From CAADGL01 sp964643885 (GTDB lineage: Bacteria; Planctomycetota; Phycisphaerae; UBA1845; Fen-1342), in NCBI GenBank assembly GCA_964643885.1, contig CAZXUI010000012.1, positions 13,331-77,330 on the forward strand: a DNA stretch of 64,000 nt, written 5' to 3'. Positions 17,100 through 25,128 of the stretch are shown here, one piece after another. Under the pieces are notes generated by a model. The model did not search any database and was not told where the DNA came from. It saw only the letters and a list, made by a program, of their open reading frames with translations. Position numbers and translations under genes: made by a program. Position 1 is the first letter of the stretch. Each line of letters begins with the position of its first letter.

Positions 17100-18620
17100 A
17101 TGAGACGGCCCGAGACGTTGGGTGAGCTTCGGCGGACGGAGTACCGGTATCGGCCGGTCAAGCAGGAGCTGCGCGAGAACCTGATCGCGCGGCTGCGGCG
17201 TGAGGAGCCGTTGCTGCCGGGGCTGGTGGGGTATGAGAACTCGGTCATCCCGCAGCTCGTCAATGGGATTCTGGCGCGGCATGACATCCTGTTGCTGGGG
17301 CTGAGGGGGCAGGCCAAGACGCGGATTCTGCGCAGTCTGCCGGAGCTGCTGGACGAGTGGATTCCGGTGGTGGCGGAGTCGGAGGTGTGGGACGACCCGC
17401 TGATGCCGCAGCTTGCGCAGACGAAGCGCCTCCTGGAGATTCACGGGGACGAGACGCGGATACGCTGGGTGCATCGGCAGGAGCGTTATCACGAGAAGCT
17501 GGCGACGCCGGATGTGACGATCGCGGACCTGATCGGCGAGGTGGACCTGGTCAAGCACGCGGAAGGGCGCTACCTGGCGGACGAATCGACGATGCACTTC
17601 GGGCTGATTCCGCGGAGCAACCGGGGGATTTTCGCGATCAACGAGCTGCCGGACCTGGCGCCACGGATTCAGGTGGGGCTGTTCAACGTGCTCGAGGAGC
17701 GCGATGTGCAGATCCGCGGATATCCGATCCGGCTGAACCTGGACGTGCTGCTTGTGTTCAGCGCGAACCCGGAGGATTACACGAACCGCGGGCGGATCGT
17801 GACGCCGCTGAAGGACCGGATCGGAACGGTGATCCGGACGCATTATCCGTACAGTCTGGGCGAGGCGATGCGGATCACGGCGGAGAACGCGCGGCTGGAG
17901 CGGCCGGCGGGGCAGCCGCAGGTGCTGGTGCCGCGCTTCGTGCATGAGGTGATCGAGGAGACGGTGCGGCTGGCGCGGAGCAGCCCGCACATCAATCAGC
18001 AGAGCGGCGTGTCGGTGCGGGCGTCGATTGCGGCGCTGGAGGTGGTGACGGCCAGCGCGGAGCGGCGGGCGGTGCAGCGCGGGGAGCCGCTGATCGTGCC
18101 GCGGATCAGCGACATGGGGAACGTGGCGGCGGCGTGCCGGGGGAAGATCGAGCTGCTGCTGGCGGAGGATGAGAGCGCGGAGGACAAGCTGATCGCGGCG
18201 CTGGTGGGCGAGGCGATCAAGAACATCGCGGGGAATTACTTCGAGCTGGCGGAGCTGGAGCCGGTCGTCGCGCAGTTTCTGGGCAACAAGGCGAATGTGG
18301 AGGTGGGCGACGACCTGGCGGCGCGGGAGCTGGTGGAGGGGGCGGAGCGGATCAAGGGGCTGGTGGCGGCGGGCGAGTCGCTGCTTCGGCGGAGCGAAGG
18401 TGCGAGAGGGGATTCTCGCAGCGGCGAAGAGGGTGCGAGAAGGGATTCTCGCGCCAGCGGAGATCAGGCGGCGGAGGGTGAGGCGGCGGGGAGCGGGTCA
18501 GGCGAGCAGCGGCGCTTGCTGCTGCTGGCGAGCGCGATCGAGTTCGTGCTGGAGGCGCTGCACGTCAACAACAAGCTGAGCAAATTCAGCTTCCACGAGC
18601 GGACCTACTACAAGCGGTAG
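17100..18620 (+). CDS. AAA+ ATPase, MoxR / Mg-chelatase subunit I-like
   Basis: A 506-residue AAA+ protein of the MoxR/Mg-chelatase I type. The nucleotide-binding core is atypical at the P-loop ('ILLLGLRGQAKTRILRSL', GxxGxxKT). The distinctive insert 'IGEVDLVKHAEGRYLADEST' and 'GIFAINELPDLAPRIQVGLF' (Walker B/ISM-like), 'LLVFSANPEDYTNRG' (sensor 1) and 'TPLKDRIGTVIRTHYP' follow. These ATPases remodel or activate partner proteins; the partner, often a VWA protein, is not in view. ATG at 17100 follows GGGAG. Near residues 435-452 is an Arg/Ser/Glu-rich insert encoded by two 33-bp hairpin repeats. The C-terminal 'IEFVLEALHVNNKLSKFSFH' looks like a family tail, so the insert is internal rather than an extension. 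Confidence 0.85.
   Translation: MRRPETLGELRRTEYRYRPVKQELRENLIARLRREEPLLPGLVGYENSVIPQLVNGILARHDILLLGLRGQAKTRILRSLPELLDEWIPVVAESEVWDDPLMPQLAQTKRLLEIHGDETRIRWVHRQERYHEKLATPDVTIADLIGEVDLVKHAEGRYLADESTMHFGLIPRSNRGIFAINELPDLAPRIQVGLFNVLEERDVQIRGYPIRLNLDVLLVFSANPEDYTNRGRIVTPLKDRIGTVIRTHYPYSLGEAMRITAENARLERPAGQPQVLVPRFVHEVIEETVRLARSSPHINQQSGVSVRASIAALEVVTASAERRAVQRGEPLIVPRISDMGNVAAACRGKIELLLAEDESAEDKLIAALVGEAIKNIAGNYFELAELEPVVAQFLGNKANVEVGDDLAARELVEGAERIKGLVAAGESLLRRSEGARGDSRSGEEGARRDSRASGDQAAEGEAAGSGSGEQRRLLLLASAIEFVLEALHVNNKLSKFSFHERTYYKR
18402..18452 (+). repeat. In-frame hairpin repeats inside the AAA+ gene
   Basis: Two hairpins lie 33 bp apart: GCGAGA/TCTCGC (18402-18419) and GCGAAGA-type GCGAGAA-GGGA-TTCTCGC (18435-18452). 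The period is 11 codons, encoding 'EGARGDSRSG' then 'EGARRDSRAS', so the insertion keeps the reading frame. Confidence 0.75.
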
Positions 18621-18823
18621 CTGGCACCGGCCGGTGCGGGTGTGATGACAACGCGGCCGCGACCGTGAAGAGCATGGAGCCGCGGCCGGCGGCGCCGCGG
18701 GCGGAAGATTCCGCCTTCGCGTGCGCTGACAGCCGCGGCTGCCTTGATGGACTGACGGCCGGGAGGTCCCGCGCGCCTGGAATGGCAGGCGAGGATGCCC
18801 GCCCCACGCGGAGCAGCGAGTGC

Positions 18824-18868
18824 GGAGTTAAGAGTAGCGAGTTGCTTCAATTCGCTACTCTTCACTCC
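18824..18868. repeat. Long inverted repeat downstream of the AAA+ gene
   Basis: GGAGT-T-AAGAGTAGCGA pairs with TCGCTACTCTT-C-ACTCC (16 base pairs, one T/C mismatch) around an 11-nt loop. There is no U-tract, so it is not a classical terminator, although it sits between the convergent AAA+ and subtilase genes. A neighbouring GGCAGGC...GCCCGCC palindrome (about 18784-18803) belongs to the REP-like class seen at 12.9 kb. Confidence 0.7.
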
Positions 18869-18916
18869 GAACTCAGAGCTCTGAATCGGCCACGGGCCAG
18901 ACGCCGGCGGCACCGA

Positions 18917-21088
18917 TTACGCGCAGCCGTAATCACCCAGCAGGATGATCAGGTCGTCGAAGTCGGTGTCGTTGTCACCGTCGAGGTCGCCGCCGTTGTT
19001 CACGCCGTAGGAGGCGAGCATCGTGACGAGATCGTCGAAGTCGGTATCGCCGTCGCCGTCCACATCGCCATCGCAGCCGACGGTCGCGGGCGAGACCTGG
19101 CCGCTGATGGCCAGGGCGTAGCCCTGCCGGCCGACGCCGCCGGCGGTGACGTTGGTGGCCTTGACGCGGGCGGTCCAGGTACCGGTGGTCGGGTTGTTGA
19201 GGTGGACCTGCTCGACGTTGTTGTTGGCGTCGGGCAGGCCGCCGATGGTCGAGACGCCGCCGCTGAAGACGTTGCCGCGATAGAGGATGCCGATCGGGTC
19301 GTAGACCTCGAGATCGAGGTTGTTGACGGCGGCGGGGTTGGCGCCGGCGGAGGCGTAGAGATCGGTGAAGGCCAGCGTGATGCGAAGCTGCTCGGTGCTG
19401 CCGTCGACGTTGAAGGTGAAATCGACCGTCTCATTGGTCGTCAGACCGTCGGCGTTGCGAAGGAAGTCGACCAGCAGCTTGCGCGTGTCGCCGGAGAACT
19501 GGAGCGCGTGATCGAGCAGGACGCGGCCCCAGCCCTCGCGGTTGCTCGGGTATCCGCCGACGCCGGTCATGTCGACGGCGGAGTTGAGCAGGACGGCCTT
19601 GACGAGGGCGCCGGAGGGCTCGAAGCCGTCGGCGGGGTTGGCGCTGCCGCTGGGATAGTAGCCGTCGGTGAAGTACTGGCGGACGAGCATGCCGCAGCCG
19701 GCGACCAGCGGGCTGGCCATGGAGGTGCCGCTGGCGGAAGTGGTTCCGCAGGTGGTGCTGGAGCTGGCGGAGAGCGTGTTGCAGCCGGGGGCGTAGATTT
19801 CGGGCTTGCGGCGGCCGTCGTTGGTCGGGCCGGACCCGCCGGTGCACCAGTTGTGCTGGCTGGGCGTGTCGCTGGTGGCGCCGACGGCCATCAGGTTCTT
19901 CGCGTTCTCGGGGTTTTTGAGCGTGCTCGTGTTGGTGACGGCGAAGAAGACGAGGGAGTCTTCGTAGTCGTAGGAGAAGCGGTCGATGCCGCGGCAGAGG
20001 CCGTCGTAGGCGGTGGTGCCGTCGTTGCCCCAGCTATTGGTGTGCAGGCGGGCGCCCTGGGTGTGATGCTGCTGAAGGCGCGAGTACATGGCGCTGTCGG
20101 TGTAGCTGGGGATGGTGTTGTAGACCAGCTTGCCGAGGTAGGCGACGCCGCGGGTGTTGTCGAAGAGGCCGTTGTCGCCGACGGCGATGCCGGCGACGTG
20201 CGTGCCGTGGAAGTCGGAGCCGAGCGTCGTGTTGTAGGCCAGAATCTTGCGGTGCGTCGGCCCCGGCGGGACGGTGTCGTCGAAGGAGCAGTGCGACTCG
20301 CGGACCTTGCCGTCCATGATGCCGACGACCTGGCCCTGGCCCATGATGCCGTTGTTATGGATCGTGCGGACGTTGCTGACGTTGCTCTGGACGATCCAGG
20401 TCGTGGTCGCGTTGCGAAGAGTCGCCTCGGGCGCTTCTTCGATGAACTGGGCATCGGTGAGGCTGGTCAACTCCGCCAGGTTCTGCGCAGGGATCGTCAG
20501 CGTGACCTGGTAATCGTCGCCGAGCTGGTGAACGCCGACGACCTGCGCGGCGGGGATGAGCGTCAGCTCATTGAGCGTGCGGTCCGGCGCGGCGCCGTCG
20601 AAGAGGGTGACATCGACCGCGAGCCGGCCGGCGAGGGCCAGATCGATGCGCTCCGGCGTGGCGGGCTGGAGCTCGCCAATGACCGGCGAGAGCTTCCACT
20701 CGTCGCGGTACTCGCTGACGAGGGCGACGAAATCGAGCTGCGCCAGCGCGGCCGGGTCGACCGCGGCGAGCTGGACGATGTAGGCGTTGGGCGGGAGGTA
20801 GTCGCCCAGGACGACGCCGAGATCGAGCAAGGCGTCGATGCGATCGGGCGTCGTGGGGCCGGTGAGCTGAAGCACGTAGTGCCGATCGCCGTCGAAGGCG
20901 GCCGGAACGTCGACAAGATCATTCGGCAGCGCGGTTGTGTCGATGTCGCCGACGGCCAGTTGAAGCACGCCGCCCGCGGCGGCCGCGCGCGGCTCCGCAG
21001 CGGACGAACCGCCCAGCGGCTCCGACCCTGCGAACGCCGCAACCGCCAACAGAAGACCCAGACCCCCAGCGAAGACTGTCCGAAGCAC
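18917..21088 (-). CDS. Secreted subtilisin-like (S8) serine protease with dockerin-like C-terminus
   Basis: A 723-residue exported subtilase. The catalytic Asp is in 'VVGIMDGKVRESHCSF', His in 'DFHGTHVAGIAVG' and Ser in 'SGTSMASPLVAGCGMLVRQY', with oxyanion region 'HTNSWGND'. An N-terminal propeptide of about 200 residues precedes them. After the catalytic domain comes a beta-barrel (pre-peptidase-C-like, 'LRITLAFTDLYASAGANPAA', 'NNLDLEVYDPIG') as in KP-43-type proteases, then two calcium loops ('GDVDGDGDTDFDDLVTMLAS', 'GDLDGDNDTDFDDLIILLGD') ending 'YGCA'. The GTG at 21088 is chosen because GGAGG lies 7 nt upstream and the protein then begins with a compact signal peptide; an ATG five codons upstream has no ribosome site. 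It probably degrades extracellular protein. Confidence 0.88.
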   Translation of the reverse strand: MLRTVFAGGLGLLLAVAAFAGSEPLGGSSAAEPRAAAAGGVLQLAVGDIDTTALPNDLVDVPAAFDGDRHYVLQLTGPTTPDRIDALLDLGVVLGDYLPPNAYIVQLAAVDPAALAQLDFVALVSEYRDEWKLSPVIGELQPATPERIDLALAGRLAVDVTLFDGAAPDRTLNELTLIPAAQVVGVHQLGDDYQVTLTIPAQNLAELTSLTDAQFIEEAPEATLRNATTTWIVQSNVSNVRTIHNNGIMGQGQVVGIMDGKVRESHCSFDDTVPPGPTHRKILAYNTTLGSDFHGTHVAGIAVGDNGLFDNTRGVAYLGKLVYNTIPSYTDSAMYSRLQQHHTQGARLHTNSWGNDGTTAYDGLCRGIDRFSYDYEDSLVFFAVTNTSTLKNPENAKNLMAVGATSDTPSQHNWCTGGSGPTNDGRRKPEIYAPGCNTLSASSSTTCGTTSASGTSMASPLVAGCGMLVRQYFTDGYYPSGSANPADGFEPSGALVKAVLLNSAVDMTGVGGYPSNREGWGRVLLDHALQFSGDTRKLLVDFLRNADGLTTNETVDFTFNVDGSTEQLRITLAFTDLYASAGANPAAVNNLDLEVYDPIGILYRGNVFSGGVSTIGGLPDANNNVEQVHLNNPTTGTWTARVKATNVTAGGVGRQGYALAISGQVSPATVGCDGDVDGDGDTDFDDLVTMLASYGVNNGGDLDGDNDTDFDDLIILLGDYGCA

Positions 21089-21494
21089 CTGCCTACCTCC
21101 CATGTGTACCAGCCGGCCTTGGAAAGGACGCCGATTCCTCGATGTTCAATGACGCGCCCGGAGCGCGGCGGCCTGCCGGCCGTGACCGGAGACACAGCAC
21201 CTGCATCTCATCATAGTCCGCTGAAACCGCCGTCCAAAAGTTCTAACCCACAGCCGGAGCGGATTAATCCACTGCGTGCGGCCGCTGAAATCGAATCTCG
21301 GACCCAGGCGAGGTGCGAAGGTCCCGGAATCATTCTGGAAGCGCCTCTGTGCCCGCGGCCGAACGGCTCTCCGGGCCCAGTGTAGCACGGCGGCGGCGGA
21401 TTTGGAACCGCGTCCGAGGGGAGACGAGCCGGCCGGGCGATTCCGGCGGGGCGGGCTTCCGAAGTCGCGGCGGAGAGAATAGCATCGGGCGGCG
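21089..21494. other. Divergent intergenic region, no gene seen
   Basis: About 400 bp between the leftward subtilase and the rightward VOC gene. Nothing beyond presumed promoters was recognised; open frames here are Arg/Pro-rich. Confidence 0.5.
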
Positions 21495-21893
21495 ATGGCG
21501 ATCCTGACCCGCGAGCGTGGAGGCGAGCCGGATATTCAGTGCGTGCGCGAGGTGCGCCTGGGGGCGGCGCTGGAGCGGCGGGGCGAGTTGGAGCGATTCT
21601 ACGTCGGGGTTATCGGTCTGCGGCCGTGGCCGAATGACGAGGTGCCGGGGGCGTGGGGGCTGGGCCGTCCTCGGCGGGGGCTGCTGTTTCAGTTCCGGCA
21701 CGACCCGCTGGTGGACCCGTATCGGCGGCGGTTCACGCTGACGACGGGGAATCTGGACGAATTCGAGCGGCGGCTGGCGGAGAGCGGCGTGGCTTATCAG
21801 CGCGTGCGCGGCTTTTTCGCCAGCGACGATTGCCTGACGCTGGAGGACCCGCTCGGGCACCTGGTGGAGGTTCGCCAGGTTCGGCCGATGTGA
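21495..21893 (+). CDS. VOC (glyoxalase/bleomycin-resistance fold) protein
   Basis: A 132-residue single-module VOC protein: 'IQCVREVRLGAALERRGELE' leads to 'RFYVGVIGLRPWPND', a middle 'RRGLLFQFRHDP', and a C-terminal strand 'DCLTLEDPLGHLVEVRQVRP' with the D-P-x-G-H-x-x-E metal-ligand pattern. The family includes glyoxalase I, extradiol dioxygenases and resistance proteins; the substrate cannot be predicted. It lies about 90 bp upstream of pgsA in the same direction. Whether it is functionally tied to the phospholipid genes is unknown. Confidence 0.8.
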   Translation: MAILTRERGGEPDIQCVREVRLGAALERRGELERFYVGVIGLRPWPNDEVPGAWGLGRPRRGLLFQFRHDPLVDPYRRRFTLTTGNLDEFERRLAESGVAYQRVRGFFASDDCLTLEDPLGHLVEVRQVRPM

Positions 21894-21985
21894 TCGTGGA
21901 GCGCGGACCGACCGTGGTGCGGTCCGGCTTCCACCCGCGCGCTGAGCGGGCTAGACTGCGCGCCGGGGCCCGCTGGAACGAGTTA

Positions 21986-22696
21986 ATGCGCCTGAACATT
22001 CCGAATCAGATCACGCTGGGCCGCCTGGTGATGGCGGTCGTGTTTCTCGCGCTGCTGTCGTGGTTCAGCGCGGACCAGCTCGCGACGCAGCGCTGGGTGA
22101 TCAGCGTCTGCTTCTGGCTCTACCTGACGGCGGGCGTGACGGACATCCTGGACGGCTACCTGGCGCGGACGTGGAACCAGGTGACGACGCTGGGGCGCGT
22201 GCTGGACCCGATCGTCGACAAGGTGATGGTCTGCGGGGCGTTCCTGCTGTTTGCGAGCGAGAGCTTCTTCGATTCCGGCGCGCGGGCGAGCATCAGCGGC
22301 GTGCAGCCGTGGATGGCGGTTCTGATCCTGACGCGCGAGCTGCTCGTTTCGGCGTTTCGGGCACAGAGCGAGGCGAGCGGGCAGGACTTCGGCGCGTCGT
22401 GGATCGGGAAGCTGAAGATGTTCATCCAGTCGGCGGCGGTGCTGCTCGTGCTGGCGCGGATCGCGTGGTTCGACGCCCTGGCTTCGCTGGCGGCGGCGAG
22501 CGTGTGGGCCGCGGTGATCATCACGGGTGCGTCGATCGTCTCGTACGTGCGGCGGGCGTGGCCGACGCTGGTGGCGGCCAGCGTCGAGACGTCGCGACCT
22601 GCATCGAATCCGCCGCCCCCGCCGCCGGCGTGCAAGCCGCAACCGATCCCCCCTGCTACGACCACGCATCATCCGGCTCAAGGGCTGCCGACGTGA
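21986..22696 (+). CDS. pgsA: CDP-diacylglycerol--glycerol-3-phosphate 3-phosphatidyltransferase
   Basis: A 236-residue membrane enzyme. 'MRLNIPNQITLGRLVMAVVF' is the typical PgsA N-terminus. The CDP-alcohol motif is intact (starts 'DILDGYLARTWNQV', ends 'GRVLDPIVDK', about residues 53-81). Further transmembrane helices and 'MAVLILTRELLVSAFRAQSE' follow, as in PgsA. It makes phosphatidylglycerophosphate from CDP-diacylglycerol and glycerol-3-phosphate. The C-terminal 30 residues are an unusual proline-rich tail. ATG at 21986 follows GGAACGAG. Its TGA overlaps the GTG start of pgpA (GTGA), so the next enzyme of the pathway is translationally coupled. Confidence 0.93.
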   Translation: MRLNIPNQITLGRLVMAVVFLALLSWFSADQLATQRWVISVCFWLYLTAGVTDILDGYLARTWNQVTTLGRVLDPIVDKVMVCGAFLLFASESFFDSGARASISGVQPWMAVLILTRELLVSAFRAQSEASGQDFGASWIGKLKMFIQSAAVLLVLARIAWFDALASLAAASVWAAVIITGASIVSYVRRAWPTLVAASVETSRPASNPPPPPPACKPQPIPPATTTHHPAQGLPT

Positions 22697-23256
22697 GCAG
22701 TGCCCGCGGCGATGCGGTCCGCGAGGCGTTCATCACGCTTCTGGGCAGCGGCTACAGCCCGGTGGCGTCGGGCACGGTGGGCGCGGCCGCGTCGGCGGCG
22801 CTGTTCGTGCCGGTGTGGGCCGGGCTGGCGCTGGCCGGTGCGCCGCGGCTGACGGTCGAGGCGGTCGCGGCGGTCTGCGTGGTCATCGCCAGCGTGCTGT
22901 CGGTGCGCTGGGGCAAGTGGGCCGTGGAGCGCTTCAACAGCAGCGACCCGAAGCCGTTCGTGCTGGACGAGTTCGCCGGGCAGTGGATCTCGCTGATGTT
23001 CTTCCCCGTGGCGTTCAGCGCGCCGCTGGCGACGCAAGCCGCGTTCATCTTCGGTCAGTTCCTGCTGTTTCGCGTCTTCGACATCCTCAAGCCGCCGCCG
23101 GCGCGGCAGTTCGAGAAGCTGCCGGACGGCTGGGGTGTGCTGACGGATGATCTGTTCGCGGGGCTGTATGCGAACATCGCCGGGCAGTTGCTGTGGCGGC
23201 TCACGCCGCTGTCGCTGTGGCTGGCGGGCTTGGGCGCGGGCGCGGGCGGAGGCTGA
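22693..23256 (+). CDS. pgpA: Phosphatidylglycerophosphatase A
   Basis: A 187-residue membrane phosphatase. The N-terminal 'FITLLGSGYSPVASGTVGAA' motif, 'VLDEFAGQWISLMFFP' with its D-E pair, and 'FLLFRVFDILKPPPARQFEK' followed by 'GVLTDDLFAGLYANI' are the PgpA hallmarks (D-x-x-x-G catalytic region near the end). It removes the terminal phosphate of phosphatidylglycerophosphate made by PgsA. Start GTG 22693 overlaps the pgsA stop. Its stop is one base from the start of uppP, which has GGAGG inside this gene's tail. Confidence 0.92.
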   Translation: MSSARGDAVREAFITLLGSGYSPVASGTVGAAASAALFVPVWAGLALAGAPRLTVEAVAAVCVVIASVLSVRWGKWAVERFNSSDPKPFVLDEFAGQWISLMFFPVAFSAPLATQAAFIFGQFLLFRVFDILKPPPARQFEKLPDGWGVLTDDLFAGLYANIAGQLLWRLTPLSLWLAGLGAGAGGG

Positions 23257-23257
23257 C

Positions 23258-24076
23258 GTGAACGATCATCTCCGCGCCGCGATTCTGGGATTGATCGAAG
23301 GGCTGACCGAGTTTCTGCCCGTCTCCAGCACGGGCCACATGCTGATCGCCAACCCGCTGCTGGGGGTCGACCCGCAGCAGCCGCAGTGGCGCGTGTTCCT
23401 CTTCGTCAGCCAGCTCGGGGCGATCCTGGCGGTGGTGTGCTATTTCTGGCGCGATCTGTGGCGGCGGATTCTGACCCGGCCGGCCGGCGGATGGACGGAC
23501 CACCTCCTCACGAAGCTGGTAGCGGCGATGATTCCGACGGTGCTGCTGGGGCTGGCGCTGAATGACGTGATGGAGACGCAGTTCGAGAATGCGACCAGCG
23601 GGCCGATCTGGACGGCCGTGGGGCTGATCGCCGGGGCGGGGGCGATTCTCTACATCGATCGGCGGTATCGCCGCGGCGGGCCGATGAAGCTGGAGCAGGT
23701 GACGCTGCGGCAGGCAGTGCTGATCGGGCTGATTCAGTGCATCAGCATGTGGCCGGGGGTGTCGCGGGCGGGGGCGTCGATCATGGGGGGCATGGTGCTG
23801 GGGCTGACGCCGCGGGTGGCGACGGAGTTCTCGTTCTACCTGGCGATTCCGACGATGATCGCGGCGGGCGGGTATCGGCTGTTCAAGTATCGGGCGGACC
23901 TGACGCCGGACGTGGCGGGGATCGTGGCGACGGGCACGGTGGTGGCGTTCGTGGTGGCGCTGGCGGTGGTGGCGGGGTTCATGAGCTACGTCAAGCGGCG
24001 GACGTTCACGCCGTTCGTGATCTACCGGATCGCGCTGGGCGTGGTCGTGCTGGGGTGGTTTCTGTCGCGCGGCTGA
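23258..24076 (+). CDS. uppP: Undecaprenyl-diphosphatase UppP (BacA)
   Basis: A 272-residue polytopic membrane phosphatase. Motif 1 is 'GLIEGLTEFLPVSSTGHM' and motif 2 'SMWPGVSRAGASIMGGMV', the two conserved blocks that form the active site of UppP/BacA. It dephosphorylates undecaprenyl pyrophosphate to recycle the lipid carrier for peptidoglycan and other envelope polymers. The start is GTG at 23258 with GGAGG at 23248-23252, one base after the pgpA stop, so pgsA-pgpA-uppP form a tight operon for membrane and carrier lipids. Confidence 0.94.
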   Translation: MNDHLRAAILGLIEGLTEFLPVSSTGHMLIANPLLGVDPQQPQWRVFLFVSQLGAILAVVCYFWRDLWRRILTRPAGGWTDHLLTKLVAAMIPTVLLGLALNDVMETQFENATSGPIWTAVGLIAGAGAILYIDRRYRRGGPMKLEQVTLRQAVLIGLIQCISMWPGVSRAGASIMGGMVLGLTPRVATEFSFYLAIPTMIAAGGYRLFKYRADLTPDVAGIVATGTVVAFVVALAVVAGFMSYVKRRTFTPFVIYRIALGVVVLGWFLSRG

Positions 24077-24111
24077 AGCGCGGCGCGGGTCGCTGCGTCA
24101 TTCAAGGCGCG

Positions 24112-24537
24112 TCAGGCGCGGCCCGCTTTCCGAGCGAGTTTCGGCAGGGCGCGCAGCACGTCGCAAACTTCGGACACCTGGACGGTCCGGGCGGCGTCAT
24201 CGAGTGCGAACCAGCGTCGCTGACGCCAGGCGCGCTCGGGGTATTCGTCGAGTACTTCGTCTACCTCCATGAGATAGATCTCCGCGCGGCAGGTCCCGCC
24301 GAACTTCTCGTACTCGAACGCGCCGACGGGCTCGCGGCTGAGGCGGCCACGGACGCCGGCTTCCTCGTGGGCCTCGGCGGCGGCGGCTTCGAGCGGCGTG
24401 TCGCCGGGGTCGACCAGGCCCTTGGGGACGATCCAGCGGCCGGCGCGGCTGGTGACGAGGAGGACTTCGAGCCGGCCGTCGGAGGCGCGGCGAAACGGAA
24501 CGACGGCGACCTGGGGGATGATCGGGCGCTCGGACAT
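24112..24537 (-). CDS. Nudix hydrolase
   Basis: A 141-residue Nudix protein. The fold starts 'PQVAVVPFRRASDGRLEVLL', then 'WIVPKGLVDPGDTPLEAAAA' and 'EAHEEAG' carry the Nudix box in the relaxed form found in the 'PKG...AAxEAxEEAG' subfamily. The canonical Arg of REUxEE is replaced by Ala, but the metal-binding E-x-x-E-E is kept. Such proteins hydrolyse nucleoside diphosphates or diphosphoinositol-type compounds; the substrate is unknown. It is convergent with uppP (35-bp gap) and followed upstream by the palindromic repeat array. Confidence 0.85.
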   Translation of the reverse strand: MSERPIIPQVAVVPFRRASDGRLEVLLVTSRAGRWIVPKGLVDPGDTPLEAAAAEAHEEAGVRGRLSREPVGAFEYEKFGGTCRAEIYLMEVDEVLDEYPERAWRQRRWFALDDAARTVQVSEVCDVLRALPKLARKAGRA

Positions 24538-25128
24538 GCGCTGGAGTGTAGCGTCGCACGGCCGGTCGCGTGGGGCAGGGTCGAGAGCAACTGAGCGGGG
24601 TGGGAATCGCGCGAATCCGGGTGCTAGATAGGAATCTCGCGCTGGCGGCGTTGGGGTGAGAATGCGGGGCGAGATTGGCCCTTCTGTGGTGTGATCCGAG
24701 TCGGGGGCCCCGCGGACGACGTGAAGGGACTAGCGCGACAGGTCGGAGACCTGTCGCCCAATGACCGGTCAGAGACCGGTCCCCCAACGACCGGTCAGAG
24801 ACCGGTGTCCCCCAATGACCGGTCGGAGACCGGTCCCCCGATGACCGGTCAGAGACGGGGCCCCCAACGACCGGTCAGAGACCGGTCCCCCAATGACCGG
24901 TCAGAGACCGGTCCCCCAATGACCGGTCAGAGACCGGTGTCCCCCGATGACCGGTCAGAGACCGGTCCCCCAATGACCGGTCAGAGACCGGTGTCCCCCG
25001 ATGACCGGTCAGAGACCGGTCCCCCAATGACCGGTCGGAGACCGGTCCCGCATTTTCAGAGCCTCCGTGGCCGGCTGAGAGAATCTTTGCCGTACCAGGG
25101 GCCCGCTTTTAGTTCGCTGAGCAGCGAG
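24538..25128. other. Non-coding region dominated by a palindromic tandem array
   Basis: About 590 bp between the Nudix gene's start and the stop of the STN-domain gene. It holds an 8-bp inverted pair AATCTCGC (24633-24640)/GCGAGATT (24669-24676) and then the 24737-25050 array. No credible gene: the one long frame across it simply translates the repeat ('NDRSETGPPMTGQRPVS'). Confidence 0.7.
24737..25050. repeat. Tandem array of 26-28-bp units, each with two GACCGGTC palindromes
   Basis: Eleven head-to-tail units of the form ATGACCGGTCAGAGACCGGT-CCCCCA, plus a degenerate first unit (ACAGGTC-GGA-GACCTGT). Each unit has two copies of the self-complementary octamer GACCGGTC separated by AGA or GGA, and each octamer pair can also fold as a hairpin. 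Units ending CCCCCA (26 bp) and GTCCCCCG (28 bp) alternate at the right end, giving a 54-bp higher-order repeat. There are no unique spacers, so it is not a CRISPR array. Confidence 0.9.

Noticed and set aside
24737..25050. CRISPR array
   Set aside because: Units are head-to-tail with no unique spacers, and the unit itself is palindromic. No cas genes are nearby.
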